From assembly GCA_032719365.1 (NCBI GenBank), contig CM064867.1, forward strand, positions 71,794,136 to 71,858,135: a stretch of DNA of 64,000 nucleotides, read 5' to 3'. Positions 42,018-56,412 of the stretch are shown here, in pieces; within the stretch, counting starts at the first letter, position 1; the number at the start of each line of letters is the position of its first letter. This stretch comes from Prinsepia uniflora. Lineage: Eukaryota > Streptophyta > Magnoliopsida > Rosales > Rosaceae. Position numbers and translations under genes: made by a program. Below the pieces are notes generated by a model, which worked only from the letters and a program-made list of their open reading frames with translations, had not been told where the DNA came from and ran no database searches.

Positions 42018-43970
42018 TCAGTTTTTTTTGGCCGGCAGCACGTAGGGATGGAAGAAATTGAACGAAATATCGACATTATTTCTTATTTTAAGCCCGTCGA
42101 TCTCCTTATTTCATTAAAACGATCGAAATAGGGCCAAATTGCATGAAAAATTGACGTAAAACTATTGAGTTCCAGTCGGTTTATACCGCGGGGTTAAAAA
42201 ACCCGAATCGCAAACCCTCGCGCAAGGTAGAAGATGATTATTAAATGTTAGTATGTATATTTTATATATTATTTGGTTGCTTATATTTTCAATTAAACTT
42301 GCTTAGCTGAGTTGGTTGTGCTGTTCTGCCTTTGTCTTAAAAATTTGAAGGTCTTGAGTTTGACCCCAGGTGCACGCTGCTGATTTTTTTTTTCGTTTTT
42401 TTCCAAATTTTCAACTATATTTGTTTTTTTTTCCAATTTTAAATATATCAATTCTTTCCAATTTTTGAATAAAGATTGACTCTATTTTTTCATCATCTTT
42501 TTCCAGTTTAAATATATTTACTCATTTTATAATTTTTCTTCTATTAAAATTTTTTTATGCTTATTGTTATGTTTTTAATTATATTAATATTCAATTATAG
42601 TAATTCACTTCAATTTATATTTATGTTTAAATTTTTATATTATTAGTTATCGGCAGAATCTTATTATATCATATTATTTATCATATATTTATTATATCAA
42701 ATTCATTTTACAGTTTTTATTAGTCCTATATAACTATCACTAAGTACTTAAGTTTATCCCAAAATTTCATTCCAAATTTTCAACTTTTAGATCAAATTTT
42801 CGTTAGTTTTGTTGACCGTAAACGATATCGATATCAATATCGATATTTTGGGTGAGATATTCATAAATTTATCTAACAATATCGATTTTTTCATCATTGG
42901 ATGCAAGGAATTTTCAAAAGCAAAGAAATGGAAAAAATGGTTTGCGATAATATTGCACACGTGAAAGTTCAGTAAGATCAGTCGATCTTCTGATTGACTG
43001 TGGTTTTGGGCATGTATGGGGCCCACTTAAGATCCTGCAAAAGTTAGAGAATAAAACAGAGGGCAATGATGTAATCTGAAGGAAATCTCAACAGATGGAG
43101 AAGCTCACACCTTAAGAATTTCTACTTTGTTTTTTTCTCTCTTAGTATTGCTTATCTTGTTAAGTCTCAACTTTTTACCAAAACCACCATTTTATAATAT
43201 GCAGGGAGCTGGCAGCTTCCATGAGCCTAAACAGCACAGCTCCAATTTGCTTATTTCTAGGTTAATTTGCAACGTAAGCAAGCTAGAGAGAGTGGTTCTA
43301 GGTTTATGTGCTCGAGTCTTTTAACAAGTTCTAAGTAACACATATTTAATACAGAAAAATTTACTATCAGTATAATACTTGCGGTTTAACTTTTTTGATA
43401 CCTACTTGTTGCACTCTCTTAATTTATATAACCAAAACGTTTAAATTCTTAATTATCATTTCAAGATAATTTATGAGATATTTACTCTTTTGAAGATAAT
43501 TTATAGAATACTTATATGTTTTATCCTTTTAATTTATTTAATCAAATTCTTTTAACTTCCCAATCATCGAATTAAAATTATTTATGTAATAAATAACTAA
43601 ATTGAAAATCGTATAATTATTTTACAAACAAGTGAGTAAACCATAAGAAAGGAGTGTCAACTTATGCTTTGGACCGTGGATAACAGTAGTCTAAAAAAGA
43701 AGGGAAAGTAAGAAAATGACTTGAATCAAACTTTATTGATTTCAAGTTATCAATAATTGTTGGAGATACTGATTCTCTCATCCTGCCAATATTCATGTTG
43801 TTCTTAATCCTCCTTGTCCTACTACTTGGATTATGAATATATAAAATTAAAATATTTCTGGTCGTTAGGTGACAAATCATTGAAATTCCACATAGTTTTT
43901 TTCCCCCTAAGATATCTGTTTGCCAACTGGAATTTGTAGTGCTCCCACAAGGCATCACTCCCTCCACTCC
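42018..43970. other. AT-rich spacer upstream of the MYB gene
   Basis: No gene seen. It includes 'atatcgat'-rich text near 42825-42890, a tRNA-like trace (42304-42367) and long A/T runs. The part after about 43650 probably contains the promoter of the RADIALIS-like gene. Confidence 0.45.
42304..42367 (+). repeat. tRNA-like sequence, possible SINE fragment
   Basis: TAGCTGAGTTGG (A-box-like) is followed 54 nt later by GTTTGACCCC (B-box-like), the internal promoter layout of tRNAs and tRNA-derived SINEs. The spacing is about 10 nt longer than in an intronless tRNA and no acceptor stem is seen, so I do not call a functional tRNA. Confidence 0.4.
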
Positions 43971-43978
43971 ACTCTCCT

Positions 43979-43985
43979 TATAAAA
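43979..43985 (+). promoter_or_regulatory. TATA box of the RADIALIS-like gene
   Basis: TATAAAA about 155 bp before the ATG, followed by a CT-rich leader (cctcctcctcctcttcctc) typical of plant 5' UTRs. Confidence 0.65.
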
Positions 43986-44139
43986 GAGAGAAACCATTTG
44001 CCACCTCTCTCACCACATAACACAATAACTTACCCTATTGACTTAGGTCTTCTCATCTGTTGACTCTGTCTTCCTCCTCCTCCTCCTCTTCCTCTTCCTT
44101 CTTTGCCTTCATTTTTTTTCAAGCTTAATTTCAAAATTA

Positions 44140-45253
<1,114 letters not shown>

Positions 45254-45289
45254 ATTTCCAGCAGAGCTAGCTATATGTACCCACTAGTT

Positions 45290-45300
45290 AATAAATAAAA
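45290..45300 (+). terminator. Poly(A) signal of the RADIALIS-like gene
   Basis: AATAAATAAAA, 37 nt after the stop codon. Other AATAA-type texts follow near 45664, so the true 3' end could be further downstream. Confidence 0.45.
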
Positions 45301-46099
45301 GATTCATCGCCTGATCGATCGGTCTGCTTGAAATTTAAATATATGTTCAGTGATAGTACCGTAGTAGTCATGATGATATAGTTTTTGAGAAATCACCACT
45401 AGTGATTCTCTTGTATGCGCGTGTACCTTTTTGCGGTAGTTTCAGTTTCTTTCGTTTGTTTCTTTCTGCCCTTAGCTTCTGTAATGTATATACGTACGTA
45501 TGCATGTATGTATAACAAAGCCCGCATGAATGTACGTATCGTAAGTTTGTAACTCTATCTTTACGTGTAATATTTAGTTAATGAATTTATATTTTGCCCA
45601 TCGTGTAACTGTATGTACGAACGTACTAGGTTGTAGTATTATCATTCTTGCTCATTTTTGTTGAAAATAATAATAAAAACTTTGTTATATACTCAGTTTC
45701 TTTTAGTCCGGTTAAAATTCTCGACAATGTTTTATACGTAAAAACTTAGAATTTGGTTTCAAGGATATTATTATGGGAAAAAGAAATTAAACGCGGGAAA
45801 TTTTGGTTTCAAAAGTGAGATGTTGAATGTTTCCAACGATAAGGTTTTGCCGCGTGGCTACTTCTAAGACCAGACTCACCAGAGGGCACAGTAGCCTTGT
45901 TAATTGATTGTTCGATTCGGTTTTTTTTTGTCGAAAATCGAAACCGAACCGGGTAGGAAGTCGGTTTCGGTTCAATCCAATTTTTACCCTCAAAATCGTT
46001 TGAACCAAAAACCGATTAGGTTCGATTTTGACCCGATTTTGAACCAGTTTAACCGGTTTTCATCGAGAGGGGGATCGACCAATCGATTCGAAGCCCGAG
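45301..46099. other. 3' flank of the MYB gene and a dispersed-repeat trace
   Basis: No gene. The text at 45905-46060 has repeated CGAAACCGAACC/GGTTTCGGTTC-type words seen at the ends of some plant DNA transposons; I could not define ends. Confidence 0.35.
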
Positions 46100-47690
46100 A
46101 GGGGGGCTAAGAGAGATTGACGACGTTCGATACCGATCGAGGGAGGGGGTGAGAGAGTTCGAGGGAGATTGAGGGTATAAAGATCCAGACCTTTGAGCAA
46201 AAGTAAATTTGGATAAACTGAGAAAATGGATGATTTTGCCCTTTCGGGAATTTTATGAACGTTTAAGAAATATTTGAATAATACGTTTTGCGAGGAAATT
46301 GAGTTTACTATACTCTGGATCCTTGCTGAGTTTTGGGAGATGGTTTTACACCAATTATGACATGTTTATATGATTTTGGTGATGATTGATGGACTTGGAA
46401 TTTTATATGCTTTTACGAATACTTTAATAGTTTGTTTTTACGAGGTCTTGATTGAGTTGTGGTTATGGGCTTAGGCCCGGGATGTGGGAATATGGTTTGG
46501 ATTGTGATGTTGATGTGAAAATATGATTGCCTCGTTATTCGTGATGTGACATGTTATGATGATTGTGATGATATGAGATGTGATTGATGACCCTCATCGA
46601 GATGGTATTTGTGATTGATACACTCGGAAGTCGAGCTCGGCTCCGTCATTCCTGAGACTTGTCTTTGAGGTTGAGACTGAGGCTCTGTTAGTTCCTGATA
46701 CTAGGACCGTGACTCTGACGTCGAGTCTGAGACTCCATTAGTTCCTGAGCCGGTCCACACTCGGACATCAAGTCTGGGACTCCGTTAGTTCTCGAGTGAT
46801 ATTAGCCTACCAGTAGTGCACATTGATATGATAATTCAGCTTGCAAACTTTGAGGTTGGTTCAGTTGATGTGATTGGCTGCTTGATGTGTTGTTGGGTTT
46901 AATGTGACTGGTTCTATGTACTGATGTGGTTTTGTTAGCATACTTGCTTTTGTGTGGTACTTGAAATGGTTTTGTGTTGGGTAGGTTTTGGAAGCTATGA
47001 TTTTCTAGTTCATGCACGTATTTTGATATTGATGTTTTATTCGTAAGTTTGGTGCATGCCTAGTTTTATAAAACTGATGGCTAATACTATGTTTTTATAA
47101 ACTTTTATTTTCGTCCAGTCACACATTGGTTGGTTTTTGAAACCCTCTAAGGACGTGACACGAGAATCGAGACTGCTTGCGAAGTGGAGGCATGACTTCA
47201 CAGTTGAGTAGGTATCCTTTGTCTAACAAGTTTACAAGGTACATTGGGGGTGACACGACCCACCCCCAATTCCCCGGGATTAAGGGATACGTCATGCAAA
47301 ATACATGTCGAATAAAAAGTCAACAATTTTCCCCTTGTTTAACCAAATTACCAAGCTACCCCCGAACTTCCGAACAACATAACTTCATCCTCGAATGTCG
47401 GAATCGGGCGTGCCACCTGTCTACGGACTCGTGACGTCCCGAACTACGTCATAGTCATCGGCCAACATCCGTTCAACCGTCCGAATTAAAAGTCAACGTT
47501 TCACCCATTCTAGGGGTAAAACTGTCATTTCGCACTGTCAGTCCGAAATCACCGACCTAATCACCGATTAACTTCACTAATCTGTCATTAATCACTAATC
47601 TAATCCCGATTTTTGGGACGGGTCGTTACAGGGGGTTTTAGGTTACCTGTCAAACGGGAGCAGGGTCTGGATATGGTCTTCGACGTGTTT
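46100..47690 (+). repeat. Degraded LTR-like sequence hosting the mini-LTR
   Basis: Blocks follow the shared LTR plan on the plus strand: GTCCAGTCACAC (about 47115) in place of GTCCACTCACAG, then GAAACCCTCTAAG in place of the acceptor-like site, and CTGTCAAACGGGAGCAGGG (about 47648) in place of the stem-loop end. A repeated GAGACTCCATTAGTTCCTGAG-like unit at 46640-46795 may be its hairpin array. Interrupted at 47251-47630. Confidence 0.5.
47251..47630 (-). mobile_element. 380-bp mini-LTR with perfect TSD
   Basis: TGACACGACCC...GGTCGTTACA flanked by GGGGG (47246-47250, 47631-47635). About 50 bp at its left matches the terminal end of the long LTRs and about 330 bp at its right matches the start of their U3 (module with GTGCCACCTGTCTA). 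The middle, with leader, hairpins, dyad and splice-like sites, is absent. It is either a solo LTR with a large internal deletion or a separate short-LTR family. Confidence 0.82.
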
Positions 47691-48164
47691 CCGAGGTTGG
47701 GTTTTATCAAAGGGAGAGGGAGACGGAGACGGAGACGGAGACTGGAGTCACTAGAGAGATCGAGACTGTGAGAAGTTTGCTCATCTAGTGAAAGAGCAAC
47801 GGTTCCTGAGAGAGATGGAGACTGGAGAGATCTAGAGGGCTATGAGGGCTGGACTCGTGAGGTCGTGAGAAGAGGCGTTAGACAACGTCATGAGGGCAGC
47901 TATCAGGCGAGGTGAATGTGTCTTGAGACAGTCAGACAGAAAGGATAGATTGATAGAGATAGAGATTCAAAGGGAAAACATGACAATGGGGAGGACAAGG
48001 GAGAGCTGAGAATGAGATGAGCCGATGATGGACCGAGAGACTGGAATCTCAGGTCTACTATCTAGGTCATAGGCCAACAACTCATTAGTACTGCCCAGTA
48101 CAGCTGACCCCCAAAATTAACTACCTAACCCAACCCAACTGGTTTGACTCGGTTTATTGAGATT
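47691..48164. other. Purine-rich unclassified sequence
   Basis: Rich in gagacggagac and gagagatc words. It may be the interior of the degraded element at 46100-47690. No coding sequence recognised. Confidence 0.35.
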
Positions 48165-48169
48165 TTATT
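48165..48169. other. E3 target-site duplication (TTATT)
   Basis: TTATT before E3 and again at 57929-57933. Confidence 0.92.
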
Positions 48170-48724
48170 TGACAGGACCCATCCCAATCCCCCCGGGATT
48201 AGTGCGGGATGACCCTGCTCCCGTCTGACACGGAGTGTCAGACAAGGGATAATTTCGACCTTTGCCCTCCCGGGCTATCAGAGTACGCCAGGATCCGGAG
48301 GAGGCATGTGATATCTCGGTCTCTGCTACAGTCCACATCCGATGTCAACCTGAAGGGCAGTCAAAACATTAAAAGCTGTGAGTGGACAAAACAAGAGTTT
48401 ATAAAACATTTCATAAGGAAGACATTTGTATCCTTCACTAAAAAGCATGCATGCATTCGAGAAACCATTTATCCAAAACAAACCATATGTGGGACTAAGC
48501 CCAAAGCAGATAGAAACCAAGGTCGAAAGGACCACAATGAAAACGACCATACGAGCCACAGCCCAAATCCATAAGGGACTCGGCCCCAAACCATAAAGAA
48601 ACCAAGTACACGAGCCACTGCTCAAATCCTGTGCACACCTGTACACACCACATATCATATATCATATATACATCACATACATATATATAAGTCACACAAC
48701 CAATCCTGTCACGGTATCCAAAGC

Positions 48725-48972
48725 TACGCGCGTGCTACCCAGGTCTCAATCCGAGTCTTCTCAAAGTCAAGATCAATGTCCGTAGACCACTGACCCTACC
48801 CGAGGTAAGAGTAATCATAGCCTTCCTGAGAGTAAGGAACCCAGCTGGTACGCGCGTGCTACCCAGGTCTCAATCCGAGTCTTCTCAAAGTCAAGATCAA
48901 TGTCCGTAGACCACTGACCCTACCCGAGGTAAGAGTAATCATAGCCTTCCTGAGAGTAAGGAACCCAGCTGG
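48725..48972. repeat. 124-bp tandem duplication in the E3 left LTR
   Basis: Two near-identical copies beginning TACGCGCGTGCTACCC. The right LTR has a single copy from about 55279, so the duplication arose in or after formation of this LTR. Confidence 0.9.
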
Positions 48973-50907
48973 GGGGTGACTCCACTCAGTCGGTGCTCCG
49001 TGACTACTCCGGGGTCCACCCAGGCCAACGACCCTCCCCGGAGGAGATAATAGAAGTAAAGGAAGGAAGACGAACATATATATATACATAACATAAACAT
49101 TCATGACCGGTTCCCCTGAACCGTCATGATCCATAATATCCATAATTAGGTAACATGCCGGTTCCCGTAAACCGTCATGTACCGTAATAACATAACAAGG
49201 GTTCATGCCGGTTCCCATAAACCGTCATGAACCACGATACCACAACAAGGGTTCATGCCGGTTCCCATAAACCGTCATGAACCTGGGAATCCATTTAAGG
49301 TTCCCTGACCTGAGATCAAAACCGTAAAGTGACTGGGTCTCGTACCCGAACATAGAACACCAACTGGGCACCGTGCCCGGAATCTGAGGTCATATGCCCG
49401 AGACAAAACCAAATGGGTTTCATACCCGAGTTTATCATTTTGAAATCCAAATTCAGTTCATTTAAATCAATAAAGAAATACAGACCCGTATAAGCACCGT
49501 ATAAGGCCGAAACCTCGAAATACGTGCTTATACGTAACCACATACAAATGCACCCATGGCATCATCAAACAAGTAATAAAACATATAATAAACATTTATG
49601 CATGCACCAATTTAGAAAACAAGGTCCACTCACAGACCGTCCGAGCTGCCGCCTCGATTTGCGTGCCATACGGCTCCCCGAGCCGACCACCGTCACCGGG
49701 ACTCCCAAACCTGTCCAAATCGTAATAGAAGGTTACTAACTACTTAATTAACCTCCTACCAAAGCCCCGTAATTTTCCCGTATTTTTAACTATTTTTAAT
49801 CCCGAACCTAAAGCTTCCGATGCCCCGAAACATATCGAGACGGTGTCCGATCGACACGAAACCAGTCTCAAAATGTTCGTTACATCGAATAGAAGATTTC
49901 CCGTTTTGAACACTTTCCCAAATTCCCTACCACGCGCCGCCTGAAGTGGCTGCGCGTGGGCTTCACGCGCCTGCTACAGTACCTGCTGACGTCATCGCTG
50001 ACGTCAGCATGACGTCATCACTGACAGCCCCTGACAGTGACACGTGTCACGCTCCCATTGGCCCACTGTCTGACATGTCAGCTGACATTGTCAGATCTGA
50101 CAATGCTGACGTCATCGCTGACATGATGACGTCAGCATGATGACGTCACCTGTCATCTCTGTCCTCCCGCGGGTCGACCCAAATACCAGTAACCGGGTCG
50201 CCGTGACCCGCGGCTTGACCCGGCCGGTTCTCCCTGCTCCGGCCACCATTTTTCCTCCCGTTTGTCCCATTCTACTCCTCTCAACCTAACCTAAAGATAC
50301 ATGGGCTTAAAATCTATGAAACGGGTCGCGATAATTACCTACGGTGCCAAGAACAGTCGCCCAGTTTTCGGCCGTCCTTCTGGGCTGCACCGTCGTCCCC
50401 CGCCACTTCATTCGATCCTGTTAGCCTCCTCAAGTCCCCAGAATCACAACCTAATTATTAGTTTCGATTCAAACCCAATAAAACTCAAGTTTCAAATTCA
50501 AACCCCAAAACCTACCTTTTCGGGTTTCCTCCCGCCGTGTCCTCCGTCGTCCTCAGCCGCCGTGTCCTTTAGTCCTTCATCGTCACATCCTCACTTTATC
50601 TCTCTGGTCTCAGTCGCAGATGATGAGGGAGTGTGGGTGTTGGCTGTGTTTTGAAGAAAATGAAGAATATGGGTTAATGGGGTTTTCGGGTTTGTGAGGA
50701 AAATGAGGAAAATGAAATGAAAATGGTGAGGGTGCCGTGGAAGAGAAGAGAGGTGATCAGATGAGGGAATGAGAGATGGAGGGTGAGGATTTAAAATGAA
50801 TTTGGAATGGATGGTTAAGATTAATGGTGGGTGGGTTTGGTTTATAAAAATAATTAAATAATATTAATTAATTATATAGATCCACATTTTGGGGGATCAA
50901 ATTAATG

Positions 50908-50933
50908 GGATGAGTGACACTTGTCACTCATCC
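50908..50933. promoter_or_regulatory. E3 U3 dyad (left LTR)
   Basis: Perfect 12-bp arms GGATGAGTGACA / TGTCACTCATCC around CT. Confidence 0.78.
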
Positions 50934-51449
50934 ATGGGGCCCACCAAAATATCCACCCAATCAGATTTCGCCGAAACGTCCCCGTCTCGAAGTTCGTGCA
51001 TAGTGAAATCGAACTTCCGTGACCCATAACTCTCCCGTTTGAAGTCCGATTTCAGTGTGCCGCCTGCCTATGGATTCGTATCGTCCTTATCTACGTAACG
51101 GTCTTCGGCCCTCGGCCATCGGACCTCCTGGTCAAAAAGTCAACTTTTGACCTCCTATACACCCAAATTACCAAAATGCCCCTAAACTTCCGAACGTCAT
51201 AACTTCCTCCTCGAATGTCGGAATTGAACGTGCCACCTGCCTATGAACTCGTGACGTCACGAACTACGTCACGGTCATCGGTCAAAGTCCATTTGACTGC
51301 CCTATTGAAAAGTCAACGTTTTGCCACCACTAGGGGCAAAACGGTCATTTCGCATCGTTCGTCCGATTTCGCTCTACTAATCACGGATTAGCCTCACTAA
51401 TCGTGATTAGTCACTAATCTAACCATGGAATTTGGGACGGGTCGTTACA

Positions 51450-51466
51450 ACCTTCCCTCCTTAATT
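51450..51466 (-). other. E3 polypurine tract
   Basis: On the minus strand AATTAAGGAGGGAAGGT precedes the LTR start. A second tract lies about 65 bp away near 51508-51522, as in E2. Confidence 0.85.
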
Positions 51467-54400
51467 AATTTCGTCCTCGAAATTCCAACCGACCTAATCT
51501 AACCGTGCTTCCCTCCTTAATTAGTTTCGTTCTTGAAACTCCACTATCCTGATTCCACAACCACCTCGTGGAAAGTAGAATCGACCGAAAAAACACGTGT
51601 ACCCTAGTACACCCACTAGTCAACATAAACCTCGTTTGTAACTAGACGTACCACTAACGCTCTCGTCGTATCGACTACATTCGACCACGTCGAATGACAG
51701 AAGTCGTACGCTCTGAACTGATCCCACTTATCAGATCTACCGTTTCGCTGACACAACCAACTAGAACGGTTTCCTTGCTCAACCACTAACTATCCTGACG
51801 TCTGCTCCCACTGGGAGTCATCAGACCTCACACCATGATCCACGCTGACACCTCCTACAAACTGTCACCACTTGACAATCGTCAGTCGCAAACTGATATG
51901 ACACACACTCGTGGTTACACTAACACAAGCATTTCACTCGACCTGTGTGCAACTAGACCCCATTAGAAATACCATGACCCAATGCACAGTATCCAATGTC
52001 TAGTCCACGACCTCGACTAATCCAATGGTATCGGAACCAAGCCGACTACCAACACGCTCTCCAACGTACCACCGGTATCTCCTATATACCGTCACCAGGC
52101 ATGACAAGTCTGCCTAGTATCGTACCTTGAACAACGTACAAGGTACGTACAACTACCCATCAATCAGCCTACAACCACCTAGGTTGTAGTCATTCACGTT
52201 TCAATTATGGAGTCCATCTGTCCGATCTAGACAAATCGAAACTCCAACCCATTATCTATTTCCAAATCCGAATTCGAATCCGCAATTTTCGTAAGAAATC
52301 CCGAATCCAAACCCAGAAATCATATCCATAATCATGTTCAAATTCGAATCCAAAATCATTATTCCGTAAGCTAGCATTTGGAATAACCATTCCGAACCCA
52401 AATCCATAAAGGAAAATCTACAGTCAAGCTCTAGATTCAAATCCTGAATCGTCACCCAGAATCCGATTCCAAAACCCAAATCTAGAAATCCTTTTTTCAA
52501 GTTCCAAAATCAAATCCTGAATCGTCATCCAGAAATCTGATTCCAAAACCTGAAATCTCGTTCACGTCTACCTAGACGCACCATATCCGAACCTATCAGA
52601 TACCTGTTCAACCGATCACGACCACACTATCGATTGACTTCATAGGGAAGCCAATCACAACACTCAACACAACACTAGGTCAGACAAAATCCGACCTTGT
52701 CAGACACCTACTCATCGGACAACTACTCAGGCGAGTAATAAGCCATATGGGATTTACCTCGAAAAGAAGTTCAGTCCCATCATGCTCCACTTAACATCCA
52801 AGTAAGAGTAATAAACTCTCCACTTATCTGGATACCCAAATCACGATCCAGATCCAACACTACGTCAACCGACCATAGACGTCACGATCGAGGATCGTCA
52901 CGCCAACCAAAGTCCTTGACCATTTCCCACATCTTAAATAGATTAGTCTACGACGAGACACGCCGAGACTGTGGGTTCTCACTGATTACCTCATATCAAA
53001 TCCTTGTCATTCCACCTAGGAAAACCAAGAATGATCGAATAATCCATCCTACGTGAATGCAAACAACACTCGCTGCACTCACCACGTCATGTAACCTAAC
53101 ATCTTCTGCCACCAAGTAGAAAATGAGAAATCTCAGTCACCTAACTTCGATATACTCATCTCCTCCTGATGGTCCAGAACAAATCCGGGTCCACCAACCA
53201 ATACACAATTAGTGTACTAGTGGCAACCAACAACATCTATATCATCAACGTCATCTACCACGGTAGAATCTGAGAAGTCACCCAAAATGACTTCGACATA
53301 CCCATTACCAATGCGGAAAACCCGCATTCCACTCGTCACTTCAATCGCAACCTCTCGCGATTCCGAAGTTCCAACAAGATTGGAAACAACATACCCGGAC
53401 ATTAACCACGTGTCCCCTAACCAGTTTTAACTCTATCTGAGTTCCATTCCTGAACCACAGATACCGAACATATGCCCATTACGACGGAGTCACACCCCGA
53501 TCCGTAACTCATCGTCATCACGATCACCGGCACCAGTACCAGCGCTAGTACCAGCACCACGCACTATCACCAAAACTAGTGTCAGTATCAACACGCCGTG
53601 TGCAAAACTGACACCCTGGATCTCCGCTCATATCGAGCGACGATCCGTACCTCTGTTCGAAGAGGGGAACTCTGCCTCCCTTGTACCCAACAACTCTGGG
53701 TACAGTCACCCTGACAACTCATACGAGAAAAGGAAAACGTTCCCCGAACGTCCCCGATCCCCAACAATCGTAACTATAACCACTCTCGGTAGTAGCGCCT
53801 GCCCCACACTCGTGCAGACCCTAACTACCAGACATCGCTATATCCAGACTCCGTATCCAACGGAATCAATCGCCCGTACCAACTACTATGTATCCCACTC
53901 AGGGATTCCATTGACAAGTACCAACCCTAGTAACCTGTCCAACCAAACTCTAACCAGTCGCAACTCGACTATCCCAATGTCGTCTACCAGGTCACCCGCG
54001 ACCTTAGTTGCACCAACCCACAACTGAAGTAGCACGACAACCAACTCGGTCTAACCGATACGTACAACCCTGACTGCGAAGTGCAGTCCCAACACAAACT
54101 GACATGACTAGACCGACTAACGAATCCAAATCCGAATAGTCGTCCAAGTCAAACCACTCGTCAATTCCCATTTCGAACCATACACATACGGTAGGGTTCC
54201 ACAATCAAGCCCTAGGGTCACTCTGAACCCAACTACATAAGGCAGTAAAATCACGATCTGACCGACCCCCGCGGTCTGGACATCATAATGACGTCAATCC
54301 AATCCTACCAACAATCCAACTCGGATTCCTCGAATCCGGTTGCTAACTGCCAACTACAGTAAATCTATCTAACTCAACATAATCTGACCCATCTAATGGT

Positions 54401-54709
54401 CACAACATCGAATCAGTCGTCGGAACCGATCCTACGACATCGTGAAGACGATCCCAACTAACCGTCTCACGATCACACTCCAGAATACGAACACGTTAAT
54501 CCTTCCGTAGGGTCCCACACTGTCAACCTTGACAGAACTATGGCAACCCCGGCATCGAGTGCCGAACCAAGGTATGCCAATCCTACTAACTATCGTACCG
54601 GCACCCCGACAATCAGGTTGACCACGAACTGCAGCCCCTTGAGATATCACATCCTCGACCTGCGTACATACTCCAAGAGCTACACGGTTGCTCGAATAGA
54701 GACAACCCC

Positions 54710-54721
54710 ACTCTAATACCA
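54710..54721 (-). other. E3 primer binding site, two mismatches
   Basis: Minus strand TGGTATTAGAGT in place of TGGTATCAGAGC, 3 nt inside the right LTR. Confidence 0.85.
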
Positions 54722-56412
54722 CGTTGACAGGACCCATCCCAATCCCCCCGGGATTAGTGCGGGATGACCTGCTCCCGTCTGACACGGAAGTGTCAGACAA
54801 GGGATAATTTCGACCTTTGCCCTCCCGGGCTATCAGAGTACGCCAGGATCCGGAGGAGGCATGTGATATCTCGGTCTCTGCTACAGTCCACATCCGATGT
54901 CAACCTGAAGGGCAGTCAAAACATTAAAAGCTGTGAGTGGACAAAACAAGAGTTTATAAAACATTTCATAAGGAAGACATTTGTACCCTTCACTAAAAAG
55001 CATGCATGCATTCGAAAACCATTTATCCAAAACAAACCATATGTGGGACTAAGCCCAAAGCAGATAGAAACCAAGGTCGAAAGGACCACAATGAAAACGA
55101 CCATACGGGCCACAGCCCAAATCCATAAGGGACTCGGCCCCAAACCATAAGAAACCAAGTACACGAGCCCACTGCTCAAATCCTGTGCACACCTGTACAC
55201 ACCACATATCATATATCATATATACATCACATACATATATATAAGTCACACAACCAATCCTGTCACGGTATCCAAAGCTACGCGCGTGCTACCCAGGTCT
55301 CAATCCGAGTCTTCTCAAAGTCAAGATCAATGTCTGTAGACCACTGACCCTACCCGAGGTAAGAGTAATCATAGCCTTCCTGAGAGTAAGGAACCCAACT
55401 AGGGGGTGACTCCACTCAGTCGGTGCTCCGTGACTACTCCGGGGTCCACCCAGGCCAACGACCCTCCCCGGAGGAGATAATAGAAGTAAAGGAAGGTAGA
55501 CGAACATATCTATACATAACATAAACATTCATGACGGTTCCCCTGAACCGTCATGATCCATAATATCCATAATTAGGTAACATGCCGGTTCCCGTAAACC
55601 GTCATGTACCGTAATAACATAACAAGGGTTCATGCCGGTTCCCATAAACCGTCATGAACCACGATACCACAACAAGGATTCATGCCGGTTCCCATAAACC
55701 GTCATGAACCTGGGAATCCATTTAAGGTTCCCTGACCTGAGATCAAAACCGTTAAAGTGACTGGGTCTCGTACCCGAACATAGGACACCAACTGGGCACT
55801 GTGCCCGGAATCTGAGGTCATATGCCCGAGACAAAACCAAATGGGTTTCATACCCGAGTTTATCATTTTGAAATCCAAATTCAGTTCATTTTAAATCAAT
55901 AAAGAAATACATACCCGTATAAGCACCGTATAAGGCCGAAACCTCGAAATACGTGCTTATACGTAACCACATACAAATGCACCCATGGCATCATCAAACA
56001 AGTAATAAAACATATAATAAACATTTATGCATTGCACCAATTTAGAAACAAGGTCCACTCACAGACCGTCCGAGCTACGCCTCGATTTGCGTGCCATACG
56101 GCTCCCCGAGCCGACACCCGTCACCGGGACTCCCAAAACCTGTCCAAATCGTAATAGAAGGTTACTAACTACTTAATTAACCTCCTACCAAAGCCCCGTA
56201 ATTTTCCCGTATTTTTAACTATTTTTAATCCCGAACCTAAACTTCCGATGCCCCGAAACATATCGAGACGGTGTCCGATCGACACGAAACCAGTCTCAAA
56301 ATGTTCGTTACATCGAATAGAAGATTTCCCATTTTGAACACTTTCCCAAATTCCCTACCACGCGCCACCTGAAGTGGCTGCGCGTGGGCTTCACGCGCTT
56401 GCTACAGTACCT

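Larger units (their letters stand above)
48170..51449 (-). repeat. E3 3' LTR (left copy)
   Basis: 3280 bp. Landmarks in plus coordinates: stem-loop 48223-48243, acceptor-like site 48350, donor-complementary arm 48376-48387, hairpin units 49095-49280, donor arm 49624-49635, TTAATTAAG in the TATA position (49743-49751), TGACGTCA cluster 49985-50150, dyad 50908-50933. A 124-bp segment is tandemly duplicated at 48725-48848 and 48849-48972. Confidence 0.92.
51450..54724 (-). other. E3 non-coding interior
   Basis: 3.28 kb without gag or pol. It follows E2 32588-36245 in order with substitutions and indels. Near-identical islands are 54002-54158 and 53270-53358. Small ORFs over the islands (54004-54204, 53217-53402) have no recognised domain. 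Confidence 0.85.

Noticed and set aside
42304..42367. Functional tRNA gene
   Set aside because: A/B spacing too long, no acceptor stem and degenerate boxes.
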